Origin: Verticillium longisporum
Taxonomy: Eukaryota; Ascomycota; Sordariomycetes; Glomerellales; Plectosphaerellaceae
Reading direction: 5' to 3'
NCBI GenBank assembly: GCA_019188255.1
Contig: JAETXT010000010.1
Location: 1,302,001-1,366,000, forward strand
DNA: 64,000 nt
The first letter of the stretch is position 1. Each line of letters opens with the position of its first letter. Of the stretch, positions 12,384-24,800 are shown piece after piece. The notes under the pieces are model-generated. The model had not been told where the DNA came from. It made no database searches and saw only the letters and a list, made by a program, of their open reading frames with translations. The translations under genes were made by a program, and so were the position numbers.

Positions 12384-15300
12384 TCACGAGCGCTTCTTCT
12401 TCACCGTGATGCGGAACTTGCCCAGCTGCTTGTCCATGACCGTCTTTAGCTCGGCTTCAAAGAATGAGTCGACACGCCCAGGGCGGCGGCGCCGATCTTC
12501 GTTGAAGCTGCCAAAGCCCGCCCGCGACCGCAGCTTGGCCTCCTTCTGCACCCGCGCCACGACCTTGCGCGTCAGGCTGTCGTTCTCGGCGCTCTCTGCG
12601 TACATGAGAAGGTTCTGCCCCCATCTGTTCACCACGAGCCAGTCGACGGCGCCGCCGATGGGCGATTCGAGCAAGAACTTGATGACCTCGGCGCGCGAGT
12701 ACAAGACAGCCAGCATCAGGGCCGTTTCCCCGTGGTAGTTGGAGCTGTTTTTCGGGCTGTCCTTCTGCTTGAGCAGGTCGATCGCCTCCTCCTCCCACCC
12801 GCAGATAATGAGATGAGACAGCAGGCAATTGCCGTCAACGTCCACCATGCTTGCCATGTGATACTGTCCAGGCACGCTCTCGCGGTCCGTGGTCCACAGG
12901 AAGCCAAAAATGTCGTCCGTGGCCTGCCAGCTGTTCGACGCGTGGAGCTGCACAACCTCCCCAATGATATCGTCGTCAACGCCGACAAACGACGGCAGGG
13001 CCCCGGACAAGTCGCGAAGGGCCTTGGGCACCCGTCCGTCAGCTAGCAGCACACGGGCACAGTTGCCGTGGCCGCGATTGATCGCTTGCCAGAGCAGTGA
13101 TCGCTGGAGCGGCCTATACCTGTTCCCCCGAGGTAAAAGTTGTGGTGCCGTCGGGGTTGGCAGTGACGGCAGGGGCGGGTTCGCCTTCTGGTATGTCGAA
13201 CTTAAGTATGATATCCGGGCGCTGTAGGAGCGCTTCGAGCGCGTCACTGTCTCCAACTTCGACGGCAATCTCTATGGGACTCCAGTCCTCGTTGCCCACG
13301 TTCGGATCCACTTCGGGGAAGCTGAGGAGAGCGTGCACCATGTTTGAGTAGCCACCCTGTAGTGCCAGCGTCAGAGACGTCTGTCCTGTCGCGTTGCGCT
13401 TGTCCACATCCGCCCCCGCCTTGACGAGCATCTCAGCTATGCTCTTCAACTGGTGTGTGACGGCCAGGTGCAGCGGTGTTGACTGCGAAACCCCTCGGAC
13501 TTTGTTCAGATCGCATACCCGAGCTGCAATCAGGTGGCGGACGCCCTCTTCAAAGTTTTGCTGGACGGCGTCATGCAGGAAAAAGTACGTGTCGTCACTC
13601 TTGAGCAAACTGTCGATCTCTTGCATGGAAAGTCGCTTCAAGAAAGCCTGAAGCATCTTGCCCTGTTGAAACTTCAACGCCGTCTCACACCTGACGAGCA
13701 TTGATATCGTCTGGCCGTACGGCTTTTGCCGATCATACGACGCCAAAAGCCTGTCAAAGACTTCTTCCATGTCATCGTGGGCAATCGTGAGATCAATCGC
13801 GCGCGAAAAATTGCCCGACGACAGGCCTCGATGGTTGAACGTCGTCATGTCAGTCTCGTGGACCCAGCCATTCTTGATGGTCCAGTGCGCGTCGAGATCA
13901 AAGTCTGAGTGGTTGTAAATGTCCAGGGCGATCCGCTGAAACCCGAGCAAAAGTGCCAACTGAAAAGCGGTAAAGCTCTGGGAGCCGCTCTTGATGTATG
14001 CATTCACGTCAGTTTGCGGCTTGCTGATCAAATAATTCACAATCCCTTGGCGTCCGTTCCATACGGCATACACCAGTGGTGTCCGGTTGTTGAAGTCGCG
14101 AGCGCCGGTGTACTTCTGCGTGCTGCCGACCAAGTCCGGGACGAGACTATTGATGTTGTGTTTGGCAGCCTCATGTAGTAATGTGGTACCGAATTCGGGG
14201 GCGCCTGATACGTCCTCCCAAAACTGGGTTTCTATGTTGTCAGATGTCGCAATCTTCGCCCAGTTGGAGATGACCTCGTCGCGATCATCCCCAAGAAAGT
14301 CGTTGATGAAACCCTGGCTCAACCCAGCCTCGTCGGCTGACGCGCAGTGCGTAAACAGGTAGCGTACTGAGTAGGCAAGGAATGGATGGTCATAGTAGCT
14401 TTTCTCGGTCAGCTCATAAAGGCGCACCTTGTCGTGATTGGCGCGGCGGGCGTCAAAAGAAGAGAGTTCACCACGGATCCCCTTTTCGATAGAGGCAAAG
14501 TAAAGCAGGCAGGATTTCGCCAGCCTGTGGTGGCTCGCTCCCGTTATTTCAGTCAATGACAGTGCCTCGACGCCATCGAGCATGGCGAAACCTTTCTCGA
14601 AGAGAAAGTCTTGGACGGTTTGGTGAACAAGCTGCACAACGCCATTCGATATCTCTGCGAGTCCGGCAGAAAGCACCCGAAGTTTCTTCACCATCTGGTC
14701 GTTCGATCGGATCGTGTCTGACGCCGACAACCAGTTCTCGTAGGCCCCTCGCTGTATGCCAGCTTCTCCGTCAAAGTTCAGCGCATCCCGCAGACGGTCG
14801 ACGGGAAGGTTCTCGGTGCCGAAGCAGATCCATTGGAAAAGTTGCTTGGATTTCAGTGCGCTCTTCTCCTTGAGTTCCGTTATGAGATTTGCGTAGAGGT
14901 TGTGGAGCTGGGGCGGGATCTTGTCGATGTAGTCCACTATTTCCTCGACAGTACTGCCTTCGTTGTATTTCCAAACGACCTGAGGGATGACAAGCACCAC
15001 CCACAAAAACACCTGGCGCGCCTGCTCTTCTACTTTCTGACGGAGAGCCTCGAGGTCTTCCGGACTCGTCACCACGCGTGTGAGCTCTTGGTCGATGTAC
15101 CTGGCAATGTCTTTGTCGTTGGCCGACTCGACAACTACTTGCTCGCAGTTGTCCGGGGCGATGATGGGGTAGTGGCGACACGAGAAACAAATGCTGACTC
15201 GATACGAGCTCGAGGCAGACGTGTCGTAGATGCGCGTGAAGAACTGTACGAGGCGCCGGGCCTCTTTCTCGCCGCACTCGTCCAGGGCATCGATGAAGAT

Positions 15301-16889
15301 GCAAAGTCCTGATCTCCTCAACAGGGCAGGAAGAACGTCGGAAACGAAAAAGTCCTCGAGATCCTGAGGACGCCATGACCAGGGCCCTGCCAGGCTCTCA
15401 TCCATCTTTTTGTAGTGGTTGACTATGGAGCTCACAGCTCGAGGGTAAGCTTGACCGATCTGATGCACCAGTGCACGGAAAAGCCCCAGTGGCGATCTCT
15501 GGAGGTCAGTCCCGCGGCCGTGGAAGTAGAAACAGATCTTGAGAGTTGCACCGTCCGGGTGAACATCACTCGAGTTCTTGATGACATGTTTCATCAGCGT
15601 ACTTTTTCCACAACCGGGCTTGCCCTTCACCCAGAGCAGGCCTTGGCCGTTGGCGTGCCACTGCAGGTAGGTGGGATGCTCCAGGATCCAACGACAGGTA
15701 CCAGCAGCAGCAGTCTCTACGTCAGCCCCGCGTGCGTTCATCTCTGGGAAGAAAAGAGTCGACATGCAAGCTAAAACGTGTCAGTGATAGCTTGGTTGAG
15801 GTCATTAGGGTTGCTCTTTACGTACCGTCAAAGTCCAGCTTGTCCGAAGCAACCTCAGTAGCTGGAATGTCTTTCGGAGAGTCAGCTCAGTTCCAATTGA
15901 AGTGACCAAAGATCGCGCACCAGATGTTCCATGCCGCAGCCAGCGCCGCAGCTCACCAAGCACCCGGCGGTACCCAGTATCTTCTGTGCTAGCAAATCGA
16001 ACGAGGTCCATGTGGTTTGTGGGGACCGGTAGTTGGGGATAACCGCTAATCTTGGCCGAGTCCTTGTTCACACCCATGCCGACGCCGACGACTTCTCGTT
16101 CCTCGAAGAAGCATGTCAGTTGGAAACGAGCGGTGTTTTTCCGCAGCCAGATGCCAAAGGCAGCCTCTATGTCAGCGAGAGCCTCAGAATCGCGCTGCAG
16201 TAGACGAATGATATCGACATTGACCCGTGAGTTGGATGCCTTGAGGATGCGAGCCACGCCCGCGGCGAACGGGGCCAGGTCGGAGCCACGATGCGGCGTT
16301 CCCAGGAACGCAACAGCCGTCACGCATTCATGAAGCTGTTTCTGATGTTGCTCCGCAGCCTGCTCTGAGAGACACAGGGCTTTCTTGGCCACCAGGCCTC
16401 CAAGGCTGTGAACAACCAAGATGATGGGCCGTCTAGCCTGGAACCAGGTCAGTAGGAAGAGCAGTGGGAGACAAGGACGCAGATCGCAGCATCGTAGCCA
16501 GAACTCACTGCATGGTCTTCAATCCGCACAGTTGCAATGTCACTAATCAGAGTGGCCGCATGCTCCCGAATGTCGTTCTGTCCCACTGGTCCCAAGAACT
16601 TGGCAACATCAGCATCGTACCCGAACGAGAGAATCCGGGCCTCTGGAACGTCTCGCGCCAATAGCTGGGTCGGCCAGTAGATGGGACTGGCGCCGTTCGT
16701 GGCAAAGGTCTTGTATGGATGACCGGTGATTCCATGGATGAAAATGATATCGACCTGCGGGTTTGGGGGCGTATGCAAGACGCGGACGCCGAGGAAGTGG
16801 TCGTTCGGGAACAGATCTTCCTTCAGCGACTTTGGCTGTGCCACATTGTGGACAGCGAGCTTGAGCGTGTCAGCACGCTGTATCGCCAT
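12384..16889 (-). CDS. SesB-like esterase-NACHT-ankyrin NLR protein
   Basis: This is a fungal NLR of the kind used in non-self recognition and heterokaryon incompatibility. My exon model is 16889-16509, 16437-15921, 15861-15826, 15770-13168 and 13103-12384 (1,418 residues). The first three introns have GTGAGT, GTGCGC and GTACGT donors and CAG, CAG and TAG acceptors. Residues about 45-290 form an alpha/beta-hydrolase (SesB-like) domain with FIHGITGH, the nucleophile elbow HSLGG (Ser138) and a candidate His269 in NHMDLVRF. The NACHT domain has Walker A GKPGCGKST (361-369) and Walker B CIFIDALDE (468-476). From about residue 800 on there are ankyrin repeats (TPLHLAVTHQ, ATGQTSLTLALQGGYSNM). The fourth intron (13104-13167) is weak: its donor is GTCACT, so a one-base frame error near 13120-13140 is the alternative. 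The ATG at 16889 is chosen because the frame upstream lacks domain sequence. Confidence 0.85.
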
Positions 16890-17936
16890 CTGGCAACGCC
16901 TCTGGCAGGTCCAATCTGATTGCGGTGGGTTGATACAGGGACTGAGCGGCTCGTATGCGGTCGCGCCGGCGCAAATTGATGCTCTCTGTGTCGTGCGCCG
17001 AAGAAGACGCTCACCTTGGAGGTCCTGGATTCTATGAGGAGGGGTTGACGAGAGGTCGATGAGATGGGCGAAAGGCCAGACCCCCAATCATCATGCAGAA
17101 CACCGGAGCTGAAGGATGCACCCGGATTCGTCCTGACAAGGGTGCACGACGTTGAGAGCTGACGATGGTTGGCTGGGGCACTGTCGACTGTACATGGCCC
17201 CCAACTGAGGCTAGATTCAGACGGTACGGGGGGCTGCGGCTGCATCCTCCTGGACCGCAGCCGCCTCTTCACAAGCGACGGAGATTGGTGCGTGGAGAGG
17301 CTATTTTTTTGTGGCTGTGAATGGGCTGAATCCGCAGGCATGAACCAGACTCTCGTGGTGGCAAGGTCGGGCGATGAAGAGGAGGGGGATGCCTTCAACG
17401 GGCGACCGAGGCGGTGCCAAGCGACAGCTGGCTGTGCCTTATGGTTGCATCTTGATGAGACCGAAAGGACCGCGATGGAACTTTCTTCACCAGTGTTAGG
17501 TTGTTCGGGCTTCAATGGCAAGGCAACGCTCGACTCCCCAGTGCAGCTGATTGTGATGATCCGGAGTGTATGGTTGAGGTCTTGGAGGTGGTGGGTGATG
17601 GATGGTGGGTGATGGATGGTGGGTGATGTTTGGTGGGATGCAGTGAACCCCACCAAAATGGTCCGTGGCAACTGACGTGAGCAGCAACACCAGTCAAATG
17701 CAGTGCAACGTAAGCTGCCAATTTCACCACCGCAGGTAGGCATGCTTGGCATGACAATGAGCCAGTTCTAGCAAGATGAGATAAATGTAAAGTTGCCTGT
17801 TATTACTACAGCTCCAGTCGTATCATCATCATCATCAAAGTCGTGTTCTCGTCCCTTCGCCAGGTGCTACCCCACAAGCTCTCGCAAATAACAAAAGCGC
17901 CTTCGCCGCGTACAATAAGACCCATCAAGCTCAGCT
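16890..17936. other. Spacer between NLR start and the APP1-like gene end
   Basis: This stretch is the 5' flank of the NLR gene and the 3' flank of the APP1-like gene. A 147-codon plus-strand frame at 17169-17612 has no family resemblance and contains the tandem repeat, so I do not call it. A short ATC-repeat run is at 17821-17836. No TATA-like or other regulatory site can be assigned with confidence. Confidence 0.5.
17590..17628. repeat. 14-bp tandem repeat, 2.8 copies
   Basis: The unit GGTGGGTGATGGAT is repeated perfectly at 17590-17603 and 17604-17617, with a partial third copy to 17628. It lies about 700 bp upstream of the NLR start, outside coding sequence. Confidence 0.9.
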
Positions 17937-19243
17937 TCAAGCGCCAGCGACCACCTTCTCCACAATCTTGTTGCACTCGGCAGGGTCCTCAAAGATGTGC
18001 CAGGCCTCGCGCGGCACGTCTTTGAAGGCCTCCTCAAATCGCTTCGGCTCGTTCTTCGACTCGATACCGACAGCGGCGATGTCGGTCACCTTTCGGATGA
18101 GGATGAGCTTGACCCATCCATCGAACTCGCGGTAGCTACACGCAGCGTCAGTCAATACTCTTGCGGCTTTTTTTTTTTATGAATCGATAGTTTCTCGGTT
18201 ACTCACATGTCGCCGTAGGCCTCAGGGTCGGACTGCGTCGAATCACCAATGAGAATCAGCTTGCGCTTCGGCAACCACGAATGCACCTTGCGGATACGGT
18301 CCGTCTTGTACTGCTCTGTCCCCTGGGTCAAGGCCGACAACAGGCCAGCAATGGTGCGCCAACTCGAGTCGCGAAGAATCAGCGTGCCGTGAGGGTACCA
18401 TTGGCGGCAGAAGTTGCGCAAGAACGGGTACAGGTTGTACGGCGACGCAGACAGGTAAAACCACGGCGCTTCCTTGGATATGAGAGACGTGATGTGCCTG
18501 TAGAGTTCGGGCATGCCGGGCACGGCACTCGGAGGGTCGACAAAGGTCTTGCGAAGGATGCCGAGTGGGGAGCTCGTCTGGGTCACCTTGATCGTGTCGT
18601 CAACGTCGGACAAGACAGCCCAGCCCTCGGCAGCCGCGAAATGGGTCTGCATCTCGAGCTCGCCCGAAATACCCCGAGGCACGGCGGCACTCGCCTTGAA
18701 GGAGGTGCCTGTGGGTTGCTCAGAGAGCTTCAAGATGTCGGTGCTGATGCCATTACGACCTGTCGGCCCCAACTTGATCTCTCTATCCTGGTGTACGATT
18801 CGCAGGTGGCGGGCAGGCCGGACATCCCAGAGGAAGGGCAGGAGTCGCTCCTCGATGGTTGCAAGCTCCTCTGCATCGTCGGCCAGTCCCAGCGTCTCGG
18901 CAATGCTGGTAACCATGTCGACAACCTTGACCTTGGGCTCCTTCTCGAAGACGGCGGCGACAAATTCGGCCTGCCAGCTGCTCAGGCGGCCGGGCTTGAA
19001 TGCCGTGTTGTCGAAGAGCCAGACGACGTCGTCACCGGAGACGGGGCGACCAAAGGGGTTCCGACTGCCGAGATAGGAAGAAAAGTTGTCGACAGAAGGG
19101 ATGGAAAAAGCGGACTGCAGAGCGGGCAAACGGGGATCGGGTAGTGCGGATTCCATTTCCTCAAACTTGTGTTCCTTGCGCGTCTGGTCTTGCAGTGCCT
19201 GTGCCTGCGCGGCGGCAGCGCTTTTTGACTGATGCGACGACAT
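17937..19243 (-). CDS. APP1-like phosphatidate phosphatase domain protein
   Basis: The protein carries the APP1 catalytic domain (formerly DUF2183), a HAD-type phosphatase; yeast App1 is an actin-patch phosphatidate phosphatase. Exons are 19243-18207 and 18135-17937, joined by a 71-bp intron (GTGAGT donor, TAG acceptor) that holds a run of A on the coding strand. The product is 411 residues. The catalytic DxDxT motif is seen as DVDDT (213-217), followed by WFYLSASPYNLYPFL (about 261-275) and KLILIGDSTQSDPEAYGDIY (about 328-347), all typical of the family. The start is the ATG in a good context (GCCGCCATGTCG); the open frame continues 79 codons upstream, but without the look of conserved sequence. 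Unlike yeast App1, the N-terminal half is short and I see no separate membrane segment or SH3-binding tail. Exact substrate in this organism is inferred. Confidence 0.88.
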
Positions 19244-20716
19244 GGCGGCTGGAATCTGGTGGCGAGGCAGGCTGCTGAAGTGTGGTCTCGAGGAAGGGTC
19301 AGGGGGCAGGGCTGCCGTCGTAGCGTGGGAGACACAAGATATCACGAGGGAAAGACACGCCGCGAAAGGGGGACCAGATGCTGTGATCCAGCGGTAGTAA
19401 AATGGGGGCGGAGGAGAGAAGGGGGACGAGGCGACGGATGGGCAGCGTGCTGCTATATGTCTTGGGACCTGGCAGATCAAAGTTGGGAGTGGCGGCGATG
19501 AGGTCAGGAGATGGAGAGGGGAAGAAAGCCAGTCGGCATTGCATTTCAGCCCAGGTTGGTCGCAGCAGATCAGCTCTTCATCTCGATGCGATGTGACAGG
19601 CAGGCGGGCAGGCGCCTAACGATGCACCTCTGCCCTCAGCCCCTCAGCCAGGTAGATCAGGGCCAGTCAGTGGGCAACTACCACTGTCGCATACCTACCT
19701 TCCTGCCTTACCTGCCCACTTGCTAAACACAGGGAAAGAGATACAGGGAAAGAGGGGCAGGGAGCCGCAGTGTCGCCACGTCGATGCGCTCAACTTTCAA
19801 CATCTCGACGCCAAGCAGCAGGTGGCAGTGGCAGGTCTTGTGGTCTTGCCGTGGCTTTGGTCAACAAGAGCTCGTGACAGCTTGTCTGTCTAGTGACGCC
19901 TGATGACGCACCTGAGGTTTCGAAGGAGTCTGGGGAGGAAGCATCCCAGTCCCGGCTGAATGTCGGATCGCGCCTCCACTTGACCAACAGGACCATGCTC
20001 CTCACGTGATCAGCATGTCACGGCATTAGCGAGCGAGTCGAGGCCCATCCGATCCGATTCCCGAGCTCCCTTTTTGTCCGATCCCCTACCTTAACCTTAA
20101 GCTGACCGGGCGGCCGACTGATGGTTGAATTTGGTGACGTGATACGATGGGCAGCCAAAGACAATGCCATAGCCTTACCAGCGAGTTGGCCTTTTCTTTT
20201 GCTTTCCTCGAATTAGATACCTAGGTACCTCACGATTCAACGTCAGAGCGACACATCAAACAGAACCTTGGCGAGCCAAGACTCTACCCTGACTAAGCCT
20301 GTCTTGGCAAGCAAGGCCCAAGTCATATCGGCTCAGGAAGTCAAGTCCCCCGTTCTGTTTCCTGTCCAAAATCCTTTCACCGTCATCAAATTCTCTCCAC
20401 GCCGCCAAGTATCATCTCACTTCCATCCTTCCATACGAGACCACCGTTCTCACTGTTTCAATTTCGCAAGGCCAAGCTCCGTGCCTTGAAGCGTCGCGTT
20501 TCTGTAGCCTCCCTTGCTTGGCTCGCCGCCAAAGGAGGAGACGGCCTTGGGACCTCTGGAGTACCAAATCTCGCCTCGGCCACGCGGCCACTGTTGTCAC
20601 ATTTCACCCACCGCCCTTTCCGCAACTGGCATTTTGATCCTTTCGCTTCCTCCGTTGCACTGTCAGGGGAGCTTGATCGCCGCCCACGGCGTCTCATTTG
20701 AGGCGCACCGCCCATC
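19244..20716. other. Divergent promoter region
   Basis: This 1.5-kb stretch lies between two genes that point away from each other (APP1-like on minus, small Cys-rich protein on plus), so it should contain both promoters. It holds pyrimidine-rich tracts and a 10-bp palindrome TACCTAGGTA at 20218-20227, the same motif seen upstream of the ZIP gene. No gene is supported here. Confidence 0.5.
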
Positions 20717-21160
20717 ATGAACAACGCGTCCAACACATGTTCGAACGACAACCCTGACTATGTCCAGGATGACCACGGCAACGATGATCACACAAAATGG
20801 TCCGGCTGCGGCATCCCCAGTAATTCAACGGATGCTCCTGTACTGCAAGCATGCTGCGAGGCTCTCGGCGACGATTTCGTCTACACCTACCAGGACTATT
20901 TCCCTCTTTTCTCCGAGACCCATGACATTGCCAGCTGCTGGACCACCTGCATGGTCAACGTTTCGTCGGTTTCGTTCGCCGACTCGACCAACGTAACGCA
21001 ATGCATGATCAACAGCCTGGCCAAGACCGACGACAATGACCCCCATGGCAAGCTGTGCGGCGGGCCGGGAATGCGAAGTCTGGCGGCACGACCTGGACTG
21101 GACGTTGCAAGCTGGGGCGTCGCGGCCGTCGCCCTGCTCGCCTGCCTGCTCCGAGGATGA
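20717..21160 (+). CDS. Small Cys-rich protein with hydrophobic C-terminal tail
   Basis: This single-exon frame encodes 147 residues. The sequence is acidic at the start (DNPDYVQDDHGNDDH), then has Cys residues in pairs (SGCGIP, ACCEAL, SCWTTC, QCMIN, KLCGG) and Asn-glycosylation sequons (NST, NVS, NVT). It ends in a hydrophobic tail (WGVAAVALLACLLRG) after a short polar stretch, like a GPI-attachment signal or a tail anchor. No N-terminal signal peptide is visible, which is odd for such a pattern; a signal-bearing upstream exon may have been missed. I do not recognise a named family. The next gene on the same strand is the giant mucin-like protein, 678 bp downstream. Confidence 0.65.
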   Translation: MNNASNTCSNDNPDYVQDDHGNDDHTKWSGCGIPSNSTDAPVLQACCEALGDDFVYTYQDYFPLFSETHDIASCWTTCMVNVSSVSFADSTNVTQCMINSLAKTDDNDPHGKLCGGPGMRSLAARPGLDVASWGVAAVALLACLLRG

Positions 21161-21838
21161 GCGACAGGCGGACGAAGAGAGCTTGAGGAGACGAGCTTGT
21201 GGCATTGCGGCATTGCGTCAATGTCCGCGCGACGACATTGGGATCATATCGTGGCGTTTACGGTCAGGCGTGCGAATTTTGGCAGGATAGCGACTCACTT
21301 TTCATCGTTTATTAGTCACACGGAGGAGACCCTGCGACGCGTAGGGGCTGAATTAGACCAACATGATAGCCAGGTGGCTTGAACAGTTGTACACCTTTCC
21401 GCATTCCTGAGCTCTCGGATGCTAGGGCGTTCAATCGAGACCATTGTCTCTTGATGTCTCAAATCGGACACCCGTTGGCTTTATGGACCGCCACAAGATT
21501 CTCGAACGAGTGACATGTCGAAAAAAACACCGGACACCGTCTTCCACAGGCAAGACCATCACTGCTGACCTTGAGACGCATGCTTTGGTTGAAGCAGCTC
21601 CAACGCCTCTATCATTCCAACTGCCATGGCGAGAATTAGAGAGAGACAGCCACATGGATGGCAACTCAAGAGGCTCCTACCATCGGACTGCCTGTCGTCG
21701 GCGTCAGAGGACGCCGTGTGCATCCTTCTTTGTTCGTCTTGTCCATCATGACCTCTCTCACACAGTCGACTCCCCTCACCGTTCTCAGTATGAGTTGCCT
21801 GCTGCGTTGCGTGCGACCACAGCGTTCATGAAGTCGCT
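21161..21838. other. Upstream region of the giant mucin-like gene
   Basis: The 678 bp between the small Cys-rich gene and the giant gene should hold the latter's promoter. An open frame at 21444-22160 overlaps the true start in another frame and has no protein-like features. No specific site is identifiable. Confidence 0.5.
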
Positions 21839-24800
21839 ATGCGCATCTGGGCACCATGGCTTCCCCTCGTGCCACTGCTCTTCTGTGCAGGGGGCCATGC
21901 CTATGCCGACATTGGGCTTTCCGAACGCCTTCGATCGAAGGAGTGCTTGTGCCTCACAGAGGTCATCATCGTCACCTATGTCGGCACACCAGATTTCGTC
22001 GCCTCGTGCATCCAGGCTGGCTACTCCGGCACCATCACCATGCCGGGAGGACCAGGTTATCCCGATGTATCGTATCCGCCGCCCGCAAGCGCACCACCGC
22101 CAGCAGCACCACCATGGCCGGGACCGGGATCCGGGACGTACACTAGTTTGTCCTTTGTGACGAGTGCCCGCGGCCTTTCCCTCGACATTCAGTCTTCGGC
22201 CACCGCTGCTCTGGCTGCGAATGGCACGCTGTCCACCACTCTCCACATCGTCGGACCGACGCCAGGTCTGAGCGACAGACCCTGTGACGGGCCAGCATCT
22301 GTTTCAAGGAGCGGAAGCGACTCTGGCAATGATACTAGCTTGACGAATTGTCCTTCCTCCGGCGCCTGTACAGTCCACGAAAATGATACGACAGCGACAT
22401 CAAACACGGGCTCAGCCAAGGTCTCGATTACTCTGACAATATTCACGACGTTGAGAACTGTCACCACATCCGTCGTCATGACGACAAATGAAGACTGCAC
22501 GAGCTCAGCGACTCTCGCCACACTCGAAACCATCACCCCCGTAGGACCGAACATTCCGAACGTATCGACGACTTTCGGCAGTGCTACTGGGTCAGTGACG
22601 AGCAATGGCGTTGATGACCTGGAGAGCGCGAATAATGGACCGGTCCTGACGATCTCGGAAACTGTCGCGTCGTTTGATGGGTCATCTACCGCGACGACGA
22701 AAGTTCTAACCAGGACTACCGGCACCTTGTCAGACAACCTTCAGCCCACGGACCTTCCAGGATCACCGCGAGAGACGACAATGACTGTTGCAGCTACGAC
22801 CACATCAACCACGACGATTACCGTGAGCGGTCTGCCGACGCGACCATCTGAGCAGTCATCCGTGTCATTCACTGCGAGTGTTTTCACAACGACAGCAATC
22901 CCGGCGATCACGTCCACTAAAAGGCCGACAGCTTTGTCTGAAGGCTCAAGGGAGTCGATAGCCACGAGTCAATTGACTCCAGTGTCGGGTGTAACGACGG
23001 AACTCACCACTGTGGCCCTCAAGACTGCAACCAGTGCCTTGACACGATCTATCTCGGGCTCAAACGTTCAACCACCCAGTGTGTCCCTCGATACAGCTTT
23101 ACCAGCCTCGTCTCAGCGTGGCACGAGCAGCTTGGAGAGCACCATACCATCTTTTGGAGCAGCTCCTACAGTCACAAGCTCTCAGCAGAACTTGACACCA
23201 AGCGTCGCTAGCGGTGATGGCTCTCTCGAGATGTCCGCTTCTTCCACTGGAAGGGCCCCAATCTTTGGATCGGCGACTCTTACGGATTCATCGAGCTTGG
23301 TGGGCCCGCCCACTACCCTCGAGGCATCGGCGTTGCCCGGATCCGCAATCTCTCTGGGTCTCTCTAAGTCAACAGAGGCACCAGGTGCATTGGGTTTACT
23401 GACCTCTCTAGATGTCGCGACCTCAACATTGCCATTTCCTAGCAGCTCACGTTTGTCACCATGGACACTATCTCCAGAATCGTCAGGTATATCATCAGCC
23501 ATCTCTGGGGTTGAAACCACCATTACGAGCCGCTCATCTTCAGACGATACCCACACCTCTGCAGTCACCACCGAAGTCATTGAGCCTTCGATATCAGATG
23601 CATCATCCAGCGGACAGCAATCAACGAGTGTAACTTCTAGCAGCCCTTCGTCTAACTCATTGCTATTGCCATCGAGCATCACAAGCGAGTCTTCAGCTCT
23701 GTCGCGCCAGCCCACTTCCGTCCTCGAGGGTGTATCTTCAGGCAATGTTGCAACATCAAGAGACACTACATCACTGGGTCTCGGGACGGCATCGAGCACC
23801 GCCGCAATCTCAGTTGGATCAATAACTTCGTCGATTAGCACTACTTCCTCAAGTATCTTCATGTCTTCATGCGAGTCTCTGATTTCTGCAAGCCAGCTCC
23901 CGATCCAGTCGAGCGACGTTGTCTCGACACAGCTGCCTATCTCTTTGAGCAACTCGATGTCTTCACGCACTTCAAACTTATCCGACGAGAACTCTGGACC
24001 AGCCCCAAGCTCCGTTTCCGACCAACGGCAGAGTAGTTCGTCAGACGCGAGTATCTCAACCACCCATCGGGACACATCTAGCGATGCCAGGGATTCTTCC
24101 GGATCTTCGTCGGGTTTCTCGGCCCCTGCGACTAGCTCAGCTCTTGCCAACCCCTCCGTGCAGCCAGAATCAGCCTCATTGACCTTGAGTCTCTCCGGTT
24201 CTGCAGTAAGCTCAATGAGGGTGCCGACCGAATCTGCTTCCATTAGTATTCCGATGCCTTCCACACAGTCAGATTTCCCACCTAGCCGTTCGGTGGCTTC
24301 CACTTCGAACATGTCGCCCAACCTCTCTTCCCCGACCCCGGCGGTTTCCGTACTCTCATCGTACAGCTTAGAGTCCTCCAGTTTATCAGGATCATCTGAG
24401 TTCTCCGAGACGACCTATGGAATACCCCCAAGCACATCAATGCCATCCATCATCCTGGACATTTCGGGCACTCCGGTCCTCTCAATTGCGTCAGAGACTT
24501 CTTCAGGGTTGATATCATCAACAGCCCTAACACCTCAAAGCAGCACGATACTGTCAAGTATTTCTACGCAGCTTGCAACCATTGAGTCTTCCTCACTATC
24601 AGAATCATTCGCGGCGTCTGGCAGTTCCAACTTTCCTACAACTTCGGGTGGTTCCAGATCTTTTGCTACTTCCCCAGCATCCTCAAGGGGCTCAGCGTCT
24701 ATCACTTCGCCATCATCCTCGCTAAGCCTCCCCGAGTCCAGCAAGCTCATTTCCACCACCAGCAGCGACTCTGAAATTAATAGATCATCAGAAACCTCCA

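Noticed and set aside
17169..17612. 147-codon plus-strand frame between the NLR and APP1-like genes
   Set aside because: It runs into the 14-bp tandem repeat, has no protein-like blocks and no conserved start context.
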